A stretch of DNA of 64,000 bases from Henckelia pumila (GCF_033568475.1 NC_133120.1:83904151-83968150); one strand, 5' to 3'; positions 1 to 13,524 are shown, numbered from the stretch's first letter. A program made the numbers and translations. The notes: generated by a model from the letters alone, not told the origin.

Positions 1-2124
1 AAACACCTACAAATAATCACATAAACCATCGATTCTAGTCATTAAATACTTTTTATTTACTACGACTGGATTCTTCATATGACATTAGAACTCGTACTTG
101 ACTCTGCCACTTAGTAAAAATTATAGTCCTCATATGATAAATAATCAAAATCCTGACTCCGAGAGTACAACTAGATCGACTCTCATTGTCTGCTCTTGTA
201 TATCTAACTACATTCCACTGCGCACACAGGTGGTAGAAAGAACCTCTCCAGAAGGCACGGTAACATTATAACATGTATTAGAAACCTCAGGTATAATGCA
301 TACTTGCCTAATAACATATGTGATATGAACGAATGCTTAGTTCCAGATCATGCGTCGGATAATTCTGCTCATGTATCATTAGCTGTCTCGACGCATAAGC
401 AATCACTATGTCACACTGCATAAGTACGACGCCTAAACCCATTTTATATGCATCTGTGTACACCACTAACTCCTCGTGTGCTACTGGCAATTGCCAACAC
501 TGATGCAGAAGTGAGTGCCTCCTTAAGCTGATCAAAACTCCTCTGGCAATCCGAACTCCACACAAACTTCGCATTTTTCTTGGTCAATGATATCAAGGGT
601 GCTGCAATAGATGAAAAACCCTTAATGAACTTCCTGTAGTATCCTGCTAGACTCAAAAAACTGCGAATATCTGACAACTGTCTCAACTTAGGTGGATCCA
701 CTGCTATTCCGTCCTTAGAAACAATATGTCCAAGAAATGCCACCTGCTCGAGCCAAAATTCACGCTTGCTGAACTTCGCATACAGTGGATGCTCCATCAG
801 GATGTGCAAAGTTGTCTGCAAGTGCTGTCTATGCTCCTCCATGCTCCTAGAGTAGATCAAGATCTCATCAATAAACACAATGATGAACTTGTCTAGATAT
901 GGCATCACCAAAAACTCATAATGCCCATCACGTGTCCGAAAAACAGTTTTGGACACGTCAGAATCTCTGATCCGCAACTGATGATTTCCAGATCATAGAT
1001 CGATCTTGGAGAATACCGAGGCTCCCTGAAACTGATCAAATAATTCCTCTATACTCGGCAGTGGATACTTGTTCTTCTCTATAACCCAGTTAAGCTCCCG
1101 GTAGTCAATACACAGTTTCATGCTGACATCCTTCTTCTTCACAAATAACACTGGAGTTCCTCAAGGAGAAAAGTTAGGGAGAATGAAGCCCTTCTCCAAT
1201 ATCTCCTGAACTTGCTCCCTCGGCTCTTTCATCTCAGTAGGAGAAAGTCGCTACGGTGCCTTATATATAGGGATAGAATCTGGCATCAGCTCGATACTGA
1301 AATCCACCTCTCTACCTGGTGGAATTCCTGCAACATCATCCAAAAATACATCCGGGAAGTCACGAACAACCTAAATTTCTACCATAGATCTGGTAGGTGG
1401 TTCTGACACTGCAACTACACTGGCAATAAAACCCATGGCAACCCTTCCTTAATAATTTCCTCGCACGTACAAATGAGATGACATGCAAAGAAAATAAATG
1501 GGTCTCTGTCAGAAGGCTTCACTGACAATGTTTTCTGCCGAAAATCAATTGAACCTCCATTGACTGACAACCAGTCCATGCCCAGTATGATATCAAAGCT
1601 TGTCATAGGCAATACAAACAGATCGACCTTGATTGTATGCCCACGAAACTCATATTCCAAGCCCCGATGACACTGGTAGTAGTGAGAATCCCTTCAGATG
1701 GCATGGTGATAACATAACATGTGGTAGCAACCTCGGGTGTGATACCTACCCGCCTGATAAACTCTTGCGACATAAAAAAATGCGTAGCTCCAGAATCTAG
1801 CAACGCAAACAAAGAGTTGCCTCTAACCAGAATCCTCCCTGCACGCAAAAGGTTTCCAAGCAGACGCACCCAAATCTAAAATTACCCAATTTCACATATA
1901 TGGACTACTCGCCTCCGAGGCAAATTGCATCACCACACATTCCTCACGTAAATCACAATGCATAACTAAATATTTAAAACTTTCATAACATAAAAACTTA
2001 AACTATGAACACATGCTCCTAATAAAACTTATTAAAACATTTAAAACTTACAGACCGGTAGTATGGCTTCTGAGCTCCACGTAGCAGACTAGTCACCCTC
2101 CAAAGACCGTGCTCTGATACCAAA
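1..2124 (-). mobile_element. Ty3/gypsy (chromovirus-type) internal region, broken fossil
   Basis: Minus-strand reading gives an aspartic-protease stretch (LLDSGATHFF, about 1790-1820), then reverse transcriptase and RNase H segments (about 300-1250) with chromovirus-like wording such as [12 protein letters not shown] and [17 protein letters not shown] second protease-like stretch at about 220-350 resembles 1680-1800, so parts of two copies seem to adjoin. No intact gag is visible between the primer-binding site and the protease. The element runs off the left edge. It is broken, with many interruptions, and is not expected to encode anything functional. Assignment to the Tekay/Del side of the chromoviruses is inferred from the RT wording, the tRNA-Met primer site and the long LTR. 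Confidence 0.85.
2111..2122 (-). other. Primer-binding site (initiator tRNA-Met type)
   Basis: The minus strand reads TGGTATCAGAGC, the standard plant primer-binding site complementary to initiator tRNA-Met. It lies two bases inside the LTR edge, which fixes both orientation and LTR boundary. Confidence 0.85.
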
Positions 2125-2834
2125 TGAAACGACTCGGACTAATAAAATACTAGGATTTTTTTAAAGTACTTAAAAATAAATAATACTAATAATACATATA
2201 TGCACATACATATATGTATACATACTTAAAATAATATTTAACTAAAAACTTGACAATTAACATAACTGAGTATCAAATAAAATAAAATCTTGTAACATGG
2301 AGTACTCCAAATAAAGTCCCAACACATCATTCAACTCGCAAAGCATGCATAATAAAAATAATATTTTGAAACTATCATAATAATGTAATTGCGGAAAACT
2401 TGTTGAAAAGAATTTATAAAATCTCATGACATAAAAGCAATGATAGCATCGGTCACGAGTGCCATTTGCATGCGAACTCATAGGCCCTCACCGCCGGTCG
2501 GAGCTATCGTGTCATCATCATATTCACCTGCACCATATAAGCATAGTGAGCCTAGATGCCCAACCTGTTTTATCTCATAATAACAAGATTTAAAAATCAT
2601 GCAAACACATTATCATAATAATACATATAACTTAAGTGAACATGCATGCATGATCTTAAAATAATGCATCATAAAAATCTGTCATCATCAGTCATACATA
2701 CATCATAACTAATCATACATAATATAATTGAGCATATCATAATCATAAAAACTGAGTATGGTCATATACATTAATGTGACTAATAACTGTGCCGACTGAT
2801 CAGTCTAAAAGAACCAACGTACGTGCGGTGAATA

Positions 2835-2940
2835 ATCACCTCTATGCCGGTAGTAAACTACCTCTGTGCCAGTGGTAAAACCACCTCTATGCCGGTAGTA
2901 GAACTACCTCTGTGCCGGTGGTAAACCACCTATGTGCCGC
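2835..2940. repeat. Short minisatellite inside the LTR
   Basis: Four to five imperfect units of about 22-23 bp alternate between two variants (cctctatgccggtagtaaac and cctctgtgccggtggtaaac). Length variation in such LTR minisatellites is common. Confidence 0.7.
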
Positions 2941-4347
2941 CACATTACTTTAATTTCCATAAAAATATTTTTCATGCTCAATTATCAATCATAAACACAT
3001 CATAAAAATATTTCATGTATGCATCTGCTTAAAATAAACTTCATGCATAAAATAAATTAAATATATATTCCGAACTTAGTTATTTTTCATGGGATTGTCC
3101 AGACTGCTGGTCTTCTAGACTTAAGCCCTTATTTCTAAGTCTGGCCCAATAGCTTAATTTAAACCCAAATGTCATAATTAAGTCCAATAACATATTTAAG
3201 CCCAAATCTTAAACTCTTGACCCAATAACTAGCCCAAGCCCAATAAAATCACTGACTGACCCAAATATTCACTGACTGGCCCAATAATTCTTGTGGGCTC
3301 CTAAGCCCATGAAAATTTTTGGACTCACTTAAATAAATATTTTTAAGGCCTAACTAAAATAATTAAAATCCCAAGTAATATTTATAATAATTAACTTAGC
3401 GCAAAATAAAACACTTAAACTAATAATTATTTAAAAATAAAATACCCGAGTCTGACTCACCTAACCCGGACCCTAACCCAACTAACATAACCCATGACCC
3501 GACCCGACCCGCCCCGTACCCCCAACCCCTGCCTGACCCAGCCCCAACCCCAAAACCCGACAGCCCCTTTTTCCCCTCCTTCTGGGCCGTGAGCAGTAGG
3601 CCTTTATGGCTTGCTGTCGGCCGCTCCGGACACCGATCGGCCAGATCTCCACCGCCCAGACGTATCCCATGTCTGGACGGTTCCAACGAGTCATGCCATG
3701 CTTTGAACCGATCTCTACACAGCCCTAGCGAACCATATTTCGAAAATCCCAAAAACTGCCGCGTTGAAGCAACCAAAAGAAAAAAAAAGCTTCGGTCCTA
3801 GCCAAACCTGGTCTGAACCAACATAACCACACGATCTTAGGGACCCTAAGGCACCCCTCAAACCTGAACCAGCAGACCAAAACCATCACATGCCATGAAA
3901 ACGTGATAAACATGCCATCAAACAAGGGAAAACACATGAGCCGAAGGAAAAGTCATTCAAATCTTGCATGAACTCGTAAATATTAATGCTAATCATGATG
4001 AATCTGACAAAAATAATTTTTATATAAATTATATGGTGTAAAGGAAGATAATTCAACATGCCTTTTAATTTATTTTCGAATATAGACGCGTGTACGGGCT
4101 CCGAGACGACGGATCGATGAAGAATTCTAAAAAATCCTTGAAGGAAACGGCTATGGAGTCTCCTGTCTGCTGTGGGGCGTGGGAAAAGAATGGAGAAGGT
4201 GCTGGAGGCGGCTAGGAGAGTTTGAGCACGGGGTTCGGTAGTTTGAGGTGGGGTTTTAATATAATTATACTTAGGGTAATTAACTAATTAATTAATATAC
4301 TATAAAATAAGTTTTAAAACTTCTAATACCCACCTAATCTGATGCTA

Positions 4348-4766
4348 ACTAAAATTTTAATAATTTTAAAAAATTCACATATTTAGTCGTATATAAATAT
4401 TAAATAATAAAATATTTTATTTTGATATTAAAATTTAATCTTATTTATACATTATCTCAAATTTTAGTATGATCTATAAAATATTAATCATTTTTTTCAA
4501 AATAAATAAAAAAAAATGGATGGGCAAATTTTGATTTAATCAAAAATTTATTAAAGTTTGGTATAAAATATAAATAATCTTAAACTTTAAGACTAAATTA
4601 ATATTTCTATGTTATTTTATACTTTTTATTTTATAAATATCTTTAATTGATTAACAACATAATTTTTATGATATAAATATATCATCCGAATTCAATTTAT
4701 ATTATGTAGATAAACACTAAATATAAAAATTAATTTGTTTTTATTTTGTTTTTTATTTTGAAAAAT
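4348..4766. repeat. About 420-bp direct repeat, copy 1 (inside LTR)
   Basis: This AT-rich block starts actaaaattttaataatttt and is nearly identical to 5281-5700. By eye there are about eight differences over about 420 bases. The copies lie in the same orientation 933 bases apart, one in the LTR and one in the flanking inverted-repeat element. Confidence 0.85.
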
Positions 4767-5121
4767 GATATAATTTGATGGAAAATGGAATAATTTAAAT
4801 GTATATTTATAAATACTAAAATTTTAATGAAATAATACCTTAAAATAATATTTTAAGGCTCATAAAAATCTCATAAAGTATTTTAGGCGAAAATCTAATA
4901 TCTCATCCGTCCACGGTTCCGTCTACGCGATCAAATTAATCAATTACTCAAAAATTTAAAAGTTCGATAATTATGAGTTAAATGCTAAAATAACTTTAAA
5001 TCATGCATATAATTCACATAATAACACATAAAAATCATTTAACCCAAATTCATAAATTTTAAATTTATTATTTTCCTAATTATGCATGCGGATTTTTCGT
5101 AAGAAAATTCTGGGCGTTACA

Positions 5122-6123
5122 CCGGGAATGTTATTCACACTCCAAAATATGTTAATAACACTCTACCTTACCTAATTAATATAATATTAGACAAATACAC
5201 CCTTACAGTATCATTCCTTAAATAATATATTTTGATTTACCTTAAAAAAAACTCTAATATAATAGGTTTTGTTGTTAACTACTAAAATTTTAATAATTTT
5301 AAAAAATTCACATATTTAGTCGCATATAAATATTAAATAATAAAATATTTTATTTTGATATTAAAATTTAATCTTATTTATACATTATCTCAAATTTTAG
5401 TATGATCTATAAAATATTAATCATTTTTTTCAAAATAAATAAATAAAAATGGATGGGCAAATTTTGATTTAATAAAAAATTTATTAAATTTTGGTATAAA
5501 ATATAAATAATCTTAAACTTTAAGACTAAATTAAGATTTCTATGTTATTTTATACTTTTTATTTTATAAATATCTTTAATTGATTAACAACATAATTTTT
5601 ATGATGTAAATATATCATCCGAACTCAATTTATATTATGTAGATAAACACTAAATATAAAAATTAATTTGTTTTTTTATTTTGTTTTTTATTTTGAAAAA
5701 TTCTAATACACAAATATATTATTATAAATTTAATAAATACATTTTTAAATCTATTTTATAAGATATATAATTAATTAAAAAAGTTTAAAATTTAATTTAC
5801 AATAAAAAATTAAGGAGATATGACGAATAAAAATTAAAATTTTAAAAATGAAATATAGTTCGTTTACAAAAATTGACAAAAAACATAGATCAAAATAAAA
5901 ATAACATTTAATTTTTAATACTCTACTGGTGTTTTTTTTATATTTAATGTTATTAACAAATTAAACTATATTTTTTGAGTAAGTAAATAACTTATTTTAG
6001 GAATTGAAATTATGAATGAATTTACTAAAAATAAACTCAATCAAAGGCTAAAATTGTCAATTTTTAGTATAAAATTAAAAATAGAGTGTATTTAACAAAA
6101 TGTGGACTGTAAATAACACTCCC
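5122..6123. mobile_element. Non-autonomous inverted-repeat DNA element (about 1 kb)
   Basis: The left end reads GGGAATGTTATTCACACTCC and the right end, reverse-complemented, reads GGGAGTGTTATTTACAGTCC. Similarity continues for about 45 bases (AACACTCTACC against ATACACTCTATT). The interior is very AT-rich and has no reading frame of note. The LTR ends exactly at the left terminus, so the left target duplication would lie across the retrotransposon, outside the window. Superfamily is not assigned. Confidence 0.6.
5281..5700. repeat. About 420-bp direct repeat, copy 2 (inside the inverted-repeat element)
   Basis: This is the partner of 4348-4766. Both flanks diverge abruptly. Part of the DNA element's interior is therefore shared with the adjacent LTR, either because the LTR family carries a captured piece or because of local duplication or conversion. 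Confidence 0.85.
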
Positions 6124-7400
6124 CTATAATAAATATATATATCGAGTTTTTTCGAACATTTCGACTTTTTTGAACCATAATATCCGAACAATAGTTCACG
6201 AATAGGTTCGAATATTTCGAGCCGAACTCGAACTTCATTTCGAGTCGAGCTCGAGCCAAAATATTTGAAATTATTGAGTTTCGAATCGACCTCGAACTCG
6301 AATATACTTATATCGAACCGAATTCGGGCCTTAAAATTTTAACATTATTCGATTCGATTCGATTCGTTTGCACCCCTCGCCCAATGAAACAGAGGGATAG
6401 GGAGATGAATTTTCAAATTCACTCGAATCAAAATCAACGAAATTTAAAATAAAACATAAATTTGAAACCAAGAATTAAACATATATATAATATATATTTG
6501 GTGTCAAAGGTAGTTCCCGACTTCCATTTTCTTCCATCGATGAGAATACATTTTAGTACATTATAGATTTCTATTTAAAAACAAAACTGGTTTTGATTAT
6601 GTAATCACGTGTTTGATTTGATGGGTCCAAATACAAGATTGACAGTAGATAAATAAAAACAAACTTTTGTTGGAAAAATGGGTTTTGGGCCCATTGAGCT
6701 TTGAAAATTATTTGAGCATCATTTTTCGGATAAAACTGTAAATGGACTTGAAAATTAAAACTACGTTCGAATAGATAATTTTGATATATTAGTTTGCTCA
6801 AAATCGATTTCGAATGAATATGAAATTAATTATTTATTATTGGTGTTCAAGGCCCAATTGTTGTATTGTAGTGAAATGAGAATTGTCGCTACCTTTCGGT
6901 GTGCTCTGGATAAACTTTCGGATTAATGCAATAGATTGCGAACTACGCTAGTCAGATAAACCACACTAGGCAAGTCTTATATTGATTATATAATAAAGTC
7001 AAGTCCAAGGTGAGCCAATGCATTTTTTAGTTGAGTGTTATTCCATTTTCTACTTTAATATTTGCTACTATGTACCAATTAAGATTTTCAACATCCAAAT
7101 TATATGTTTTCATGAGTTTATTTAGATAAGAAATTTTTCTCACAAATTGATTTATAAGACGTTTTATAGTAATTTAAGTGTTATAATTTATATATAATAA
7201 TAAAAGATCCAAATTCTGTCAGTATTTCATGTGATTAAATAAATTTTAATTTTAAATGGAAATCATTGCCAATATATATTTTAAAAAGCATACGATTTAA
7301 GGTAATTTGATCAACCAATTTTAAATATTTTTGAAAGAAATAATTAACTCCAAATTTGGGCATAAATTTGTCAACCACCTTCTTGTACCCTTGCTTCCGT
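6124..7400. other. Intergenic, AT-rich, with a TTCGAA-rich degenerate repeat
   Basis: Bases about 6140-6375 are rich in ttcgaa/tcgagt words and end with an attcgattcgattcg run next to gtttgcacccc, resembling a dispersed repeat seen in many plant genomes. No gene is visible. The remainder (6400-7400) should hold the UTP12 promoter. Confidence 0.5.
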
Positions 7401-7419
7401 TAAAAAAAATATAACCTTG

Positions 7420-7428
7420 AAACCCTAA
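7420..7428 (+). promoter_or_regulatory. Telo-box upstream of UTP12
   Basis: AAACCCTAA lies about 95 bases before the start codon. Telo-boxes are established promoter elements of plant ribosomal-protein and ribosome-biogenesis genes, which fits UTP12. The motif is seen directly; its function here is inferred. Confidence 0.5.
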
Positions 7429-7446
7429 ACCTCAACATTCAGCTTC

Positions 7447-7453
7447 TATAAAT
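7447..7453 (+). promoter_or_regulatory. Candidate TATA box of UTP12
   Basis: TATAAAT lies about 70 bases upstream of the ATG at 7522. It would place transcription start near 7480 with a leader of about 40 bases. The position is plausible but untested. Confidence 0.35.
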
Positions 7454-7521
7454 CCCAAAATTAAATTCTCGACCGCCACGGCCTGCAGAAACCCGTCGCC
7501 GCAAACGGAAGAGCAGCGAAG

Positions 7522-10500
7522 ATGGTAAAGTCTTACCTACGGTACGAGACGGCGGCGTCTTTTGGGGTTATTGTCTCGCTGGATTGCAATATAACTTACG
7601 ACAGCTCCGGCAAGCACCTCTTGGTGGGTGCGCTCGAGAAACTAGGCGTGTGGAATGTACGCCAAGGAATTTGCACGAAATTCCTTGCGCCCACTCCTTC
7701 CTCATCCTCCCGCGGCCGGTCCCTAGCTGTCACCTCCATCGCCGCTTCTTCGTCTCCTTCTCTAGTAATCATACTATTTCTTCATCCTTTTCTTTGGAAA
7801 GTGATGCAATTTGGAATGTCACCCGGAACAATTAGAGTTGGAGTGTGTGTTTTATATAATGTCTGATTATTTTTATTTTTGCTGCAAACTCATAAGTATG
7901 TTTAACCAAAAAGCGTAGCTAAGAAAGATTCAATTTTTAATTTCTATCGACTTAGATTAAATATTTAAATTGTGTCTTTGTGCAGATAGCAAGTGGCTAT
8001 GCTGACGGAAGTATAAGAGTGTGGGACAGCGAGAAAGAAACATGTGAAACCACTTTGAATGGACATAAAAAGGCTGTGACGGTCCTTCGCTACAACAAGA
8101 TTGGAACGTTGCTTGCTTCTGGAAGCAAAGACAATGATATCATTTTATGGGATGTGGTTGGGGAGGCCGGGCTCTTTCGCCTTCGTGGGCACCGTGACCA
8201 GGTTTTTTTAGGTTCTTTTCATATGAACTGGCTCATTATTCTTGCATGTATTATTTTAACTTCAATTTGAGGAGTGATTATAAATGTTTCATGGTACATC
8301 CATAATGTAGGTCACTGACCTTGTTTTCCTTGATGCTGGCAAAAAACTGGTTAGTTCTTCAAAGGACAAGTTCTTGAGGGTTTGGGATCTTGAAACACAG
8401 CATTGTATGCAGATTGTGAGTGGTCATCATAGTGAAATTTGGTCCATCGATGTTGACCCCACTGAAAGTTACCTAGTTTCTGGGTCGGCGGACCCGGAGC
8501 TCCGGTTTTTTACTGTAAAAAAAGATTTTAGTGAAAAAAAGTATGGACCAGAAAATGCGGAACATGAAGTAGATAATTCTAGAAATTTTGTTTCCAACAA
8601 ATGGGAAGTTTTGAAGCCTTTTGGTGAAATACTGCGTCAAAACAAGGATAGAGTGGCTACAGTTCGGTTCAATAAGTTTGGAAACGTACTGGCTTGTCAG
8701 GTCTCTGGGACAGTGGTCGAGTTGTTTCGTGTGTTGGGTGATTCAGAATCCAGACGGAAAGCAAAGAGAAGAGTAAATAGAAAGGAGAAAAAATCTTCTG
8801 AAGGAAAATCTGAGTTAGCCGTAAATGGTAATTCTGTAGTTGAAGAAGCTAGTGAGATCCTCGTCACTGCCCCTGATATGTTTAAGTTTTTCCAGACTGT
8901 ACGATCCAGGAAAAAAATAAGCTCCATGTCTTTCTGTCCTGTTACTTCAAAAAGTTCTCTGGCTACATTAGCATTATCTTTGAACAATAATTTACTGGAA
9001 ATTTACTCAATTGACAGCACGGAAACGACTAAAACAAGTGCCATTGAGCTCCAAGGACATCGATCTGATGTGAGAAGCGTCACACTTAGTTCAGATAATA
9101 CTTTATTGATGTCAACAAGCCATAGTGCTATTAAAATTTGGAATCCAAGTTCAGGATCTTGCCTTCGAACTATTGATTCAGGATATGGAATATGTGGTCT
9201 ATTTGTGCCTGGTAATAAATATGCGATTGTTGGCACAAAAAGTGGGATGCTAGAAATCATTGATGTTAGGAGTGGTGCCTGTTTGGAAGTAGTTGAGGCT
9301 CATGGTGGTCCAGTTAATTCTATTGTTGCAACTGCAGATGGTTTTGTGACAGGTAGTGCAGACCATGATGTCAAGTTTTGGGAATATCAGACCGTGACAA
9401 AGCCTGGCCAAGTATGTTTTACACCTTCTTGTATTCTGTTTGTCTGCACATGTACTTGAATCATCATCATCATCATTATATTTTCATTTTTTTCGAATAC
9501 TGATTGATGTAACCTTGTTTGCAGGATTCCAAACAACTGGTTGTGTCTCCAGTGAGGAATCTAAATATGGGGGATGATGTTGTGGCTATTGCTGTCAGCC
9601 CGGAGGGTAAACATATTGCTGTTTCCCTGTTGAATTTCAAAGTGAAGGTGGAATGATTTCTTTACATTTGCTTAATTCGTTCAGTCTATGGGTCTCTGCA
9701 TTGACGTGTGTTGATACGTTTCCTTGATTCTAAATAAAAAACTTCACAAATATTATTTTGGAAATTGAAGTATTCTTCAAGACTCACTCTTTACGTGTGC
9801 AACAGGTTTTTTTTTTTTTTAATTTGAGAATAAGTGTACAACAGGTTGATAATAGCTAAACAATTGGATTTCTTATTCATAATATGAATGCTGGCTAAAT
9901 CTGCACTTCAACATGAAAGGTGAATTAGTCGGTTGTGGGTATGAACCTGTCATGTTTTATCACTCTATGGACTGGAATCAAGTAGAGGCATAACCATGCT
10001 AAGCTTTATTCTGTGATTTTTACTTGTTTGCTTAGTTTCTACTTCCATGCTCTGAGAGTGTTCGAACTTGCTTTAACTTGGTACCGTGTTTAATGAGAGA
10101 AAGTTAAGTTTAAGACACTAACATAATGGCACATATGTAGAACTTTTAACACTTACGTTTGAATCATAATGGTGAAGTTAGAGATAAAAATTAGCGTCTC
10201 TCAGTAAAATATAGGTATTTTGACATAAATCGATGTATATACTCTCTATGGAGCTTCCACGCAATAATTTTGTAACCTTGCTGAAAATGAATGCCCCTTA
10301 TTGATTTTAAGCTCAAGTTTGCTGATCAATTTATTGACATCTGGGCCTTCATTAATTATTGCATCTACTGTGGTTAATCAAATTTTAAACTTCTTATTTT
10401 AAACGGGTTGATTTGCCGGTGTGTATGAAGGAATCATGCATACTGTTACTACCTGGCATGTTTTTTTTTTTCTTTTCAATTCTTGTTTGTAGCATCTAAG

Positions 10501-13500
10501 GAATATAATTTGTTCTGTTCTATGAAACCGTTGTTTTGCTAAGCCTTTTGGGATTTGATTCAACTTTTTTACTATTTGTCGCATGCTGCCTTAAATGATC
10601 CAGGTCTTCTTCATGGATTCACTCAAGTTATTTCTACCCCTGTATGGGCACAATAGTCTTGTCCTATGTATGGACATATCTTCTGACGGCGATTTGATTG
10701 TTACCGGCTCTTCAAACAAAGATTTGAAGGTTTGGGGCCTTGATTTTGGTAACATACGTAGTTCTACTTACGCCCATGAGGATAGGTATGTCAGTACTTT
10801 CCAGAAGAAATATGATATTAAATCCTTCTCAGATTCATCTTTAACTGTCTTCCATGCCCACTCTCCACAAATTAGTATGCTACACTTCGGTACATCTGCT
10901 AACTTATGACTGCTTTATTGCAGTGTAATGGCAGTTAAGTTTGTCAGAAATACCCATTATGTGTTCAGTGTGGGGAAGGACAGCCTGGTAAAATACTGGG
11001 ATGCAGACAAATTAGAATTGCTTTTAACTCTTGAAGGTCATCATTCTGCAATCTGGTGTCTTGCCATCAGCAGTCGTGGGGATTTTCTTGTAACAGGATC
11101 TCACGATAGATCTATTCGCCGTTGGGATCGTACTGAAGAACCTTTCTTTATTGAAGTTGGTTCTCATCATATCCTTGTGACATAAACTACTATTTCGGTG
11201 TTTGACCCCAGAATATTGACAATTCCTTGGTGTTTTGCAGGAGGAGAAAGAAAAGAGGTTTGAAGAGATGCTTGAATCTGAGAAAGAGAAGAGCTATGCT
11301 CCAAGTGAGGACCCTCCAGATGAGGGAGCTGTGGCACTAGCAGGGACGAGGACTGGAGAAACTATGACAGCAGTTGATTCTATGCTTGAAGCACTAGACA
11401 TAGCAGAGGAAGAACTTAAACGAATTTCTGATTATGAGGTGATGCTCTCATATTTTCTTCAGCATTACATATTTAAATTATGGTTGGACAATAAGCATAG
11501 GAAAAGTCACATGCATTTTCTAGCCATTTCCTGATAGTTTTGACGAGCCTTTGAGCATGAGAGCAACCTACTTGAAATTTTCTAATGATGGTTATATCCG
11601 TGATTCTCATTGACCATTTTTCTGATTTTCAGGTTGAAAAAACTCATGGGAAACATTCTGATTTCAGGCCAAACATTCTTATGCTTGGTCTTTCTCCATC
11701 CGAATATGTTTTGCGTGCAGTTTCTAGTGTTCGCACCAATGATTTAGAGCAGGCATTGCTGGTAAGTATTGTGAGGCTGCTTCTATATGTGAAATCTAGG
11801 ATGTTGGGCTGTGAAATACTCAATTTTCCTCTTTCTTGGAAACTTGGAGTGCTAATTTCTATTCATGAAAGGACTATAAAGTCTATGGTAAATATCATAC
11901 TAATGAAGTACGACTAAGAATACCTGATGAAGCTAAAATATTGATAATGACTCGCGTCTTATGCTTTCAGCTGTATGTCAAATCTTCTGCATTCTACATT
12001 CAGAGAAAGAAGTTTGATTTATTTAGAATTTGGTGTTCTTGCAGGCTCTGCCATTCTTAGATTCTTTAAGGATATTGTCTTATTTGAAAGATTGGGTAAA
12101 TATTCCTGACAAGGTTAGTGCACTTGCTTTTACCGTCTTGAAGAACATGCCATTCATTTAATCTATTGAATGGAAAATGGAACGCACTGTTTGTCTCTGT
12201 TCTTTTCCTATTGGTCTCAGAATATAACTACTATGGTTTCTATTAAAATTTACATTCGCCGAGAGTTCTAGTTTCTAAACTTGTCTTCCTACTTTTTTTC
12301 GGTTCTTGATGAATTGATATCTATTTCTTATGATAACTTTTAAACTTGTTGACTAGATAGTTTTTATGTTCTCGTTTTGGTTCTTGGTAAAATGTAAGAG
12401 TTCTGTTTACTCATGTAATTGTGGTTTGGTTTTGGTATGTTCCGCAAAAGTCTCTTGAGAAATACTGTATGCTGTAGCAGCTGTTGCATAGAAAACAGTC
12501 AGGCTACAGACGGCTCTTCTGATATCAACAACGAGATTCATTGTTTAGAAACATTTTCTTTTGCTATCCTTGCAGGTTGAGCTTGTCTTTCGAGTTGCGA
12601 CGATGATATTGCAGATCCATCATAATCAGCTAGTGGCTACTGTGTCTGCCAGACCCGTATTATCCATTCTGAAAGGCATCTTGCATTCAAGGATCAAGGT
12701 GATTTTGGGAGTAAACTGGAATTACACTTATTGTCTTGTTTAGGCAATGACAGCTGTTCACTTTCAATATTTTATTTTGCATGATGTATGCCAGTAGTAA
12801 TTAGGGCAAATACATGAATCATTCGCACACTCTAAATCATACAAATAATAGAAGTTGAGGTCACTAGATATTATGTTCAATCTGTACCTATGGAAAAATC
12901 CTTTTTCTCATTGTTTTTCCGAGATTCTGACCACTACTTATATCTTCCAAGAATATTTTAGCTGGTGCCTGAGCCCTGAGTTTCAACTATGTAGTGAATC
13001 CTAAGTTATAGCATATGTAAATCTATCCATTTTTTGCAATTTCCCCTTTTTCCCTATAATTTCATTGGTTCCACGACCCGTTTAGCATTCAAAACGTTTA
13101 GTTTTATACATGCTTTTCTTATTTGGATAGATTCTGGTGAAATTTAATAATTATATTCCTCGTAGTGCTTTAGCAGTTGGATCCAAAACTAGAGCTTATT
13201 TTTCTGCCAATATTGTTTTTATGTTTATTTGTTAGGAATGCAAAGATACCTTAGGCGTCAATTTAGCAGCAATGGAACATCTCAAGGTAAGTTAATTCTG
13301 GCACTCATTATTAATTTCGTTCTTCTGCTGCAAGTTTGACACGCTCCATTTTTTCTCAGCATATGATGGCCACAAAGTCGGATGCACCCTTTCGAGATGC
13401 AAAAACCAAGTTATTGGAGATACGCTCGCAGTATTTGAAACGTGCTGAATCGAGGACACAAACAAAAGAAGAAAGGAGGAAGAAGAAGAAGAAAAAGATG

Positions 13501-13524
13501 GACAATGATCATGTTTGGTCGTGA
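7522..13524 (+). CDS. UTP12: UTP12/WDR3-type WD40 protein of the small-subunit processome
   Basis: Twelve exons with GT-AG borders and consistent phase: 7522-7764, 7986-8201, 8311-9411, 9525-9647, 10604-10785, 10924-11155, 11241-11438, 11633-11761, 12045-12113, 12576-12698, 13236-13286 and 13360-13524, giving about 943 aa. WD40 motifs recur ([45 protein letters not shown]), consistent with two beta-propellers. A helical Utp12 C-terminal domain follows (about 770-890), then a lysine-rich tail (KKKKKK). Length and wording match Arabidopsis At3g21540 and yeast Utp12/Dip2, a UtpB member acting in nucleolar 18S pre-rRNA processing. The first ATG gives MVKSYLRYE, as in homologues. The long intron after exon 4 (9648-10603) shows no second gene. 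Confidence 0.95.

Larger units (their letters stand above)
2125..5121 (-). mobile_element. 5' LTR of the Ty3/gypsy element (about 3.0 kb)
   Basis: On the minus strand the block starts TGTAACGCCC at 5121 and ends CGTTTCA at 2125, giving TG...CA termini next to the primer-binding site. It contains a short minisatellite (about 2835-2940), a GC-richer section (3470-3800) with no credible protein, and an AT-rich section (4348-4766) that is also present outside the LTR. The TG/CA ends and primer site support the boundary. The partner LTR is outside the window, so age cannot be estimated. Confidence 0.75.

Noticed and set aside
3420-3937. Several overlapping frames of 70-118 codons on both strands
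   Set aside because: They lie inside a long LTR in a GC-richer patch, and none shows a known motif.
9648-10603. Possible separate gene in the long UTP12 intron
   Set aside because: No sustained reading frame or splice-consistent exon is seen; flanking exons keep phase across it.
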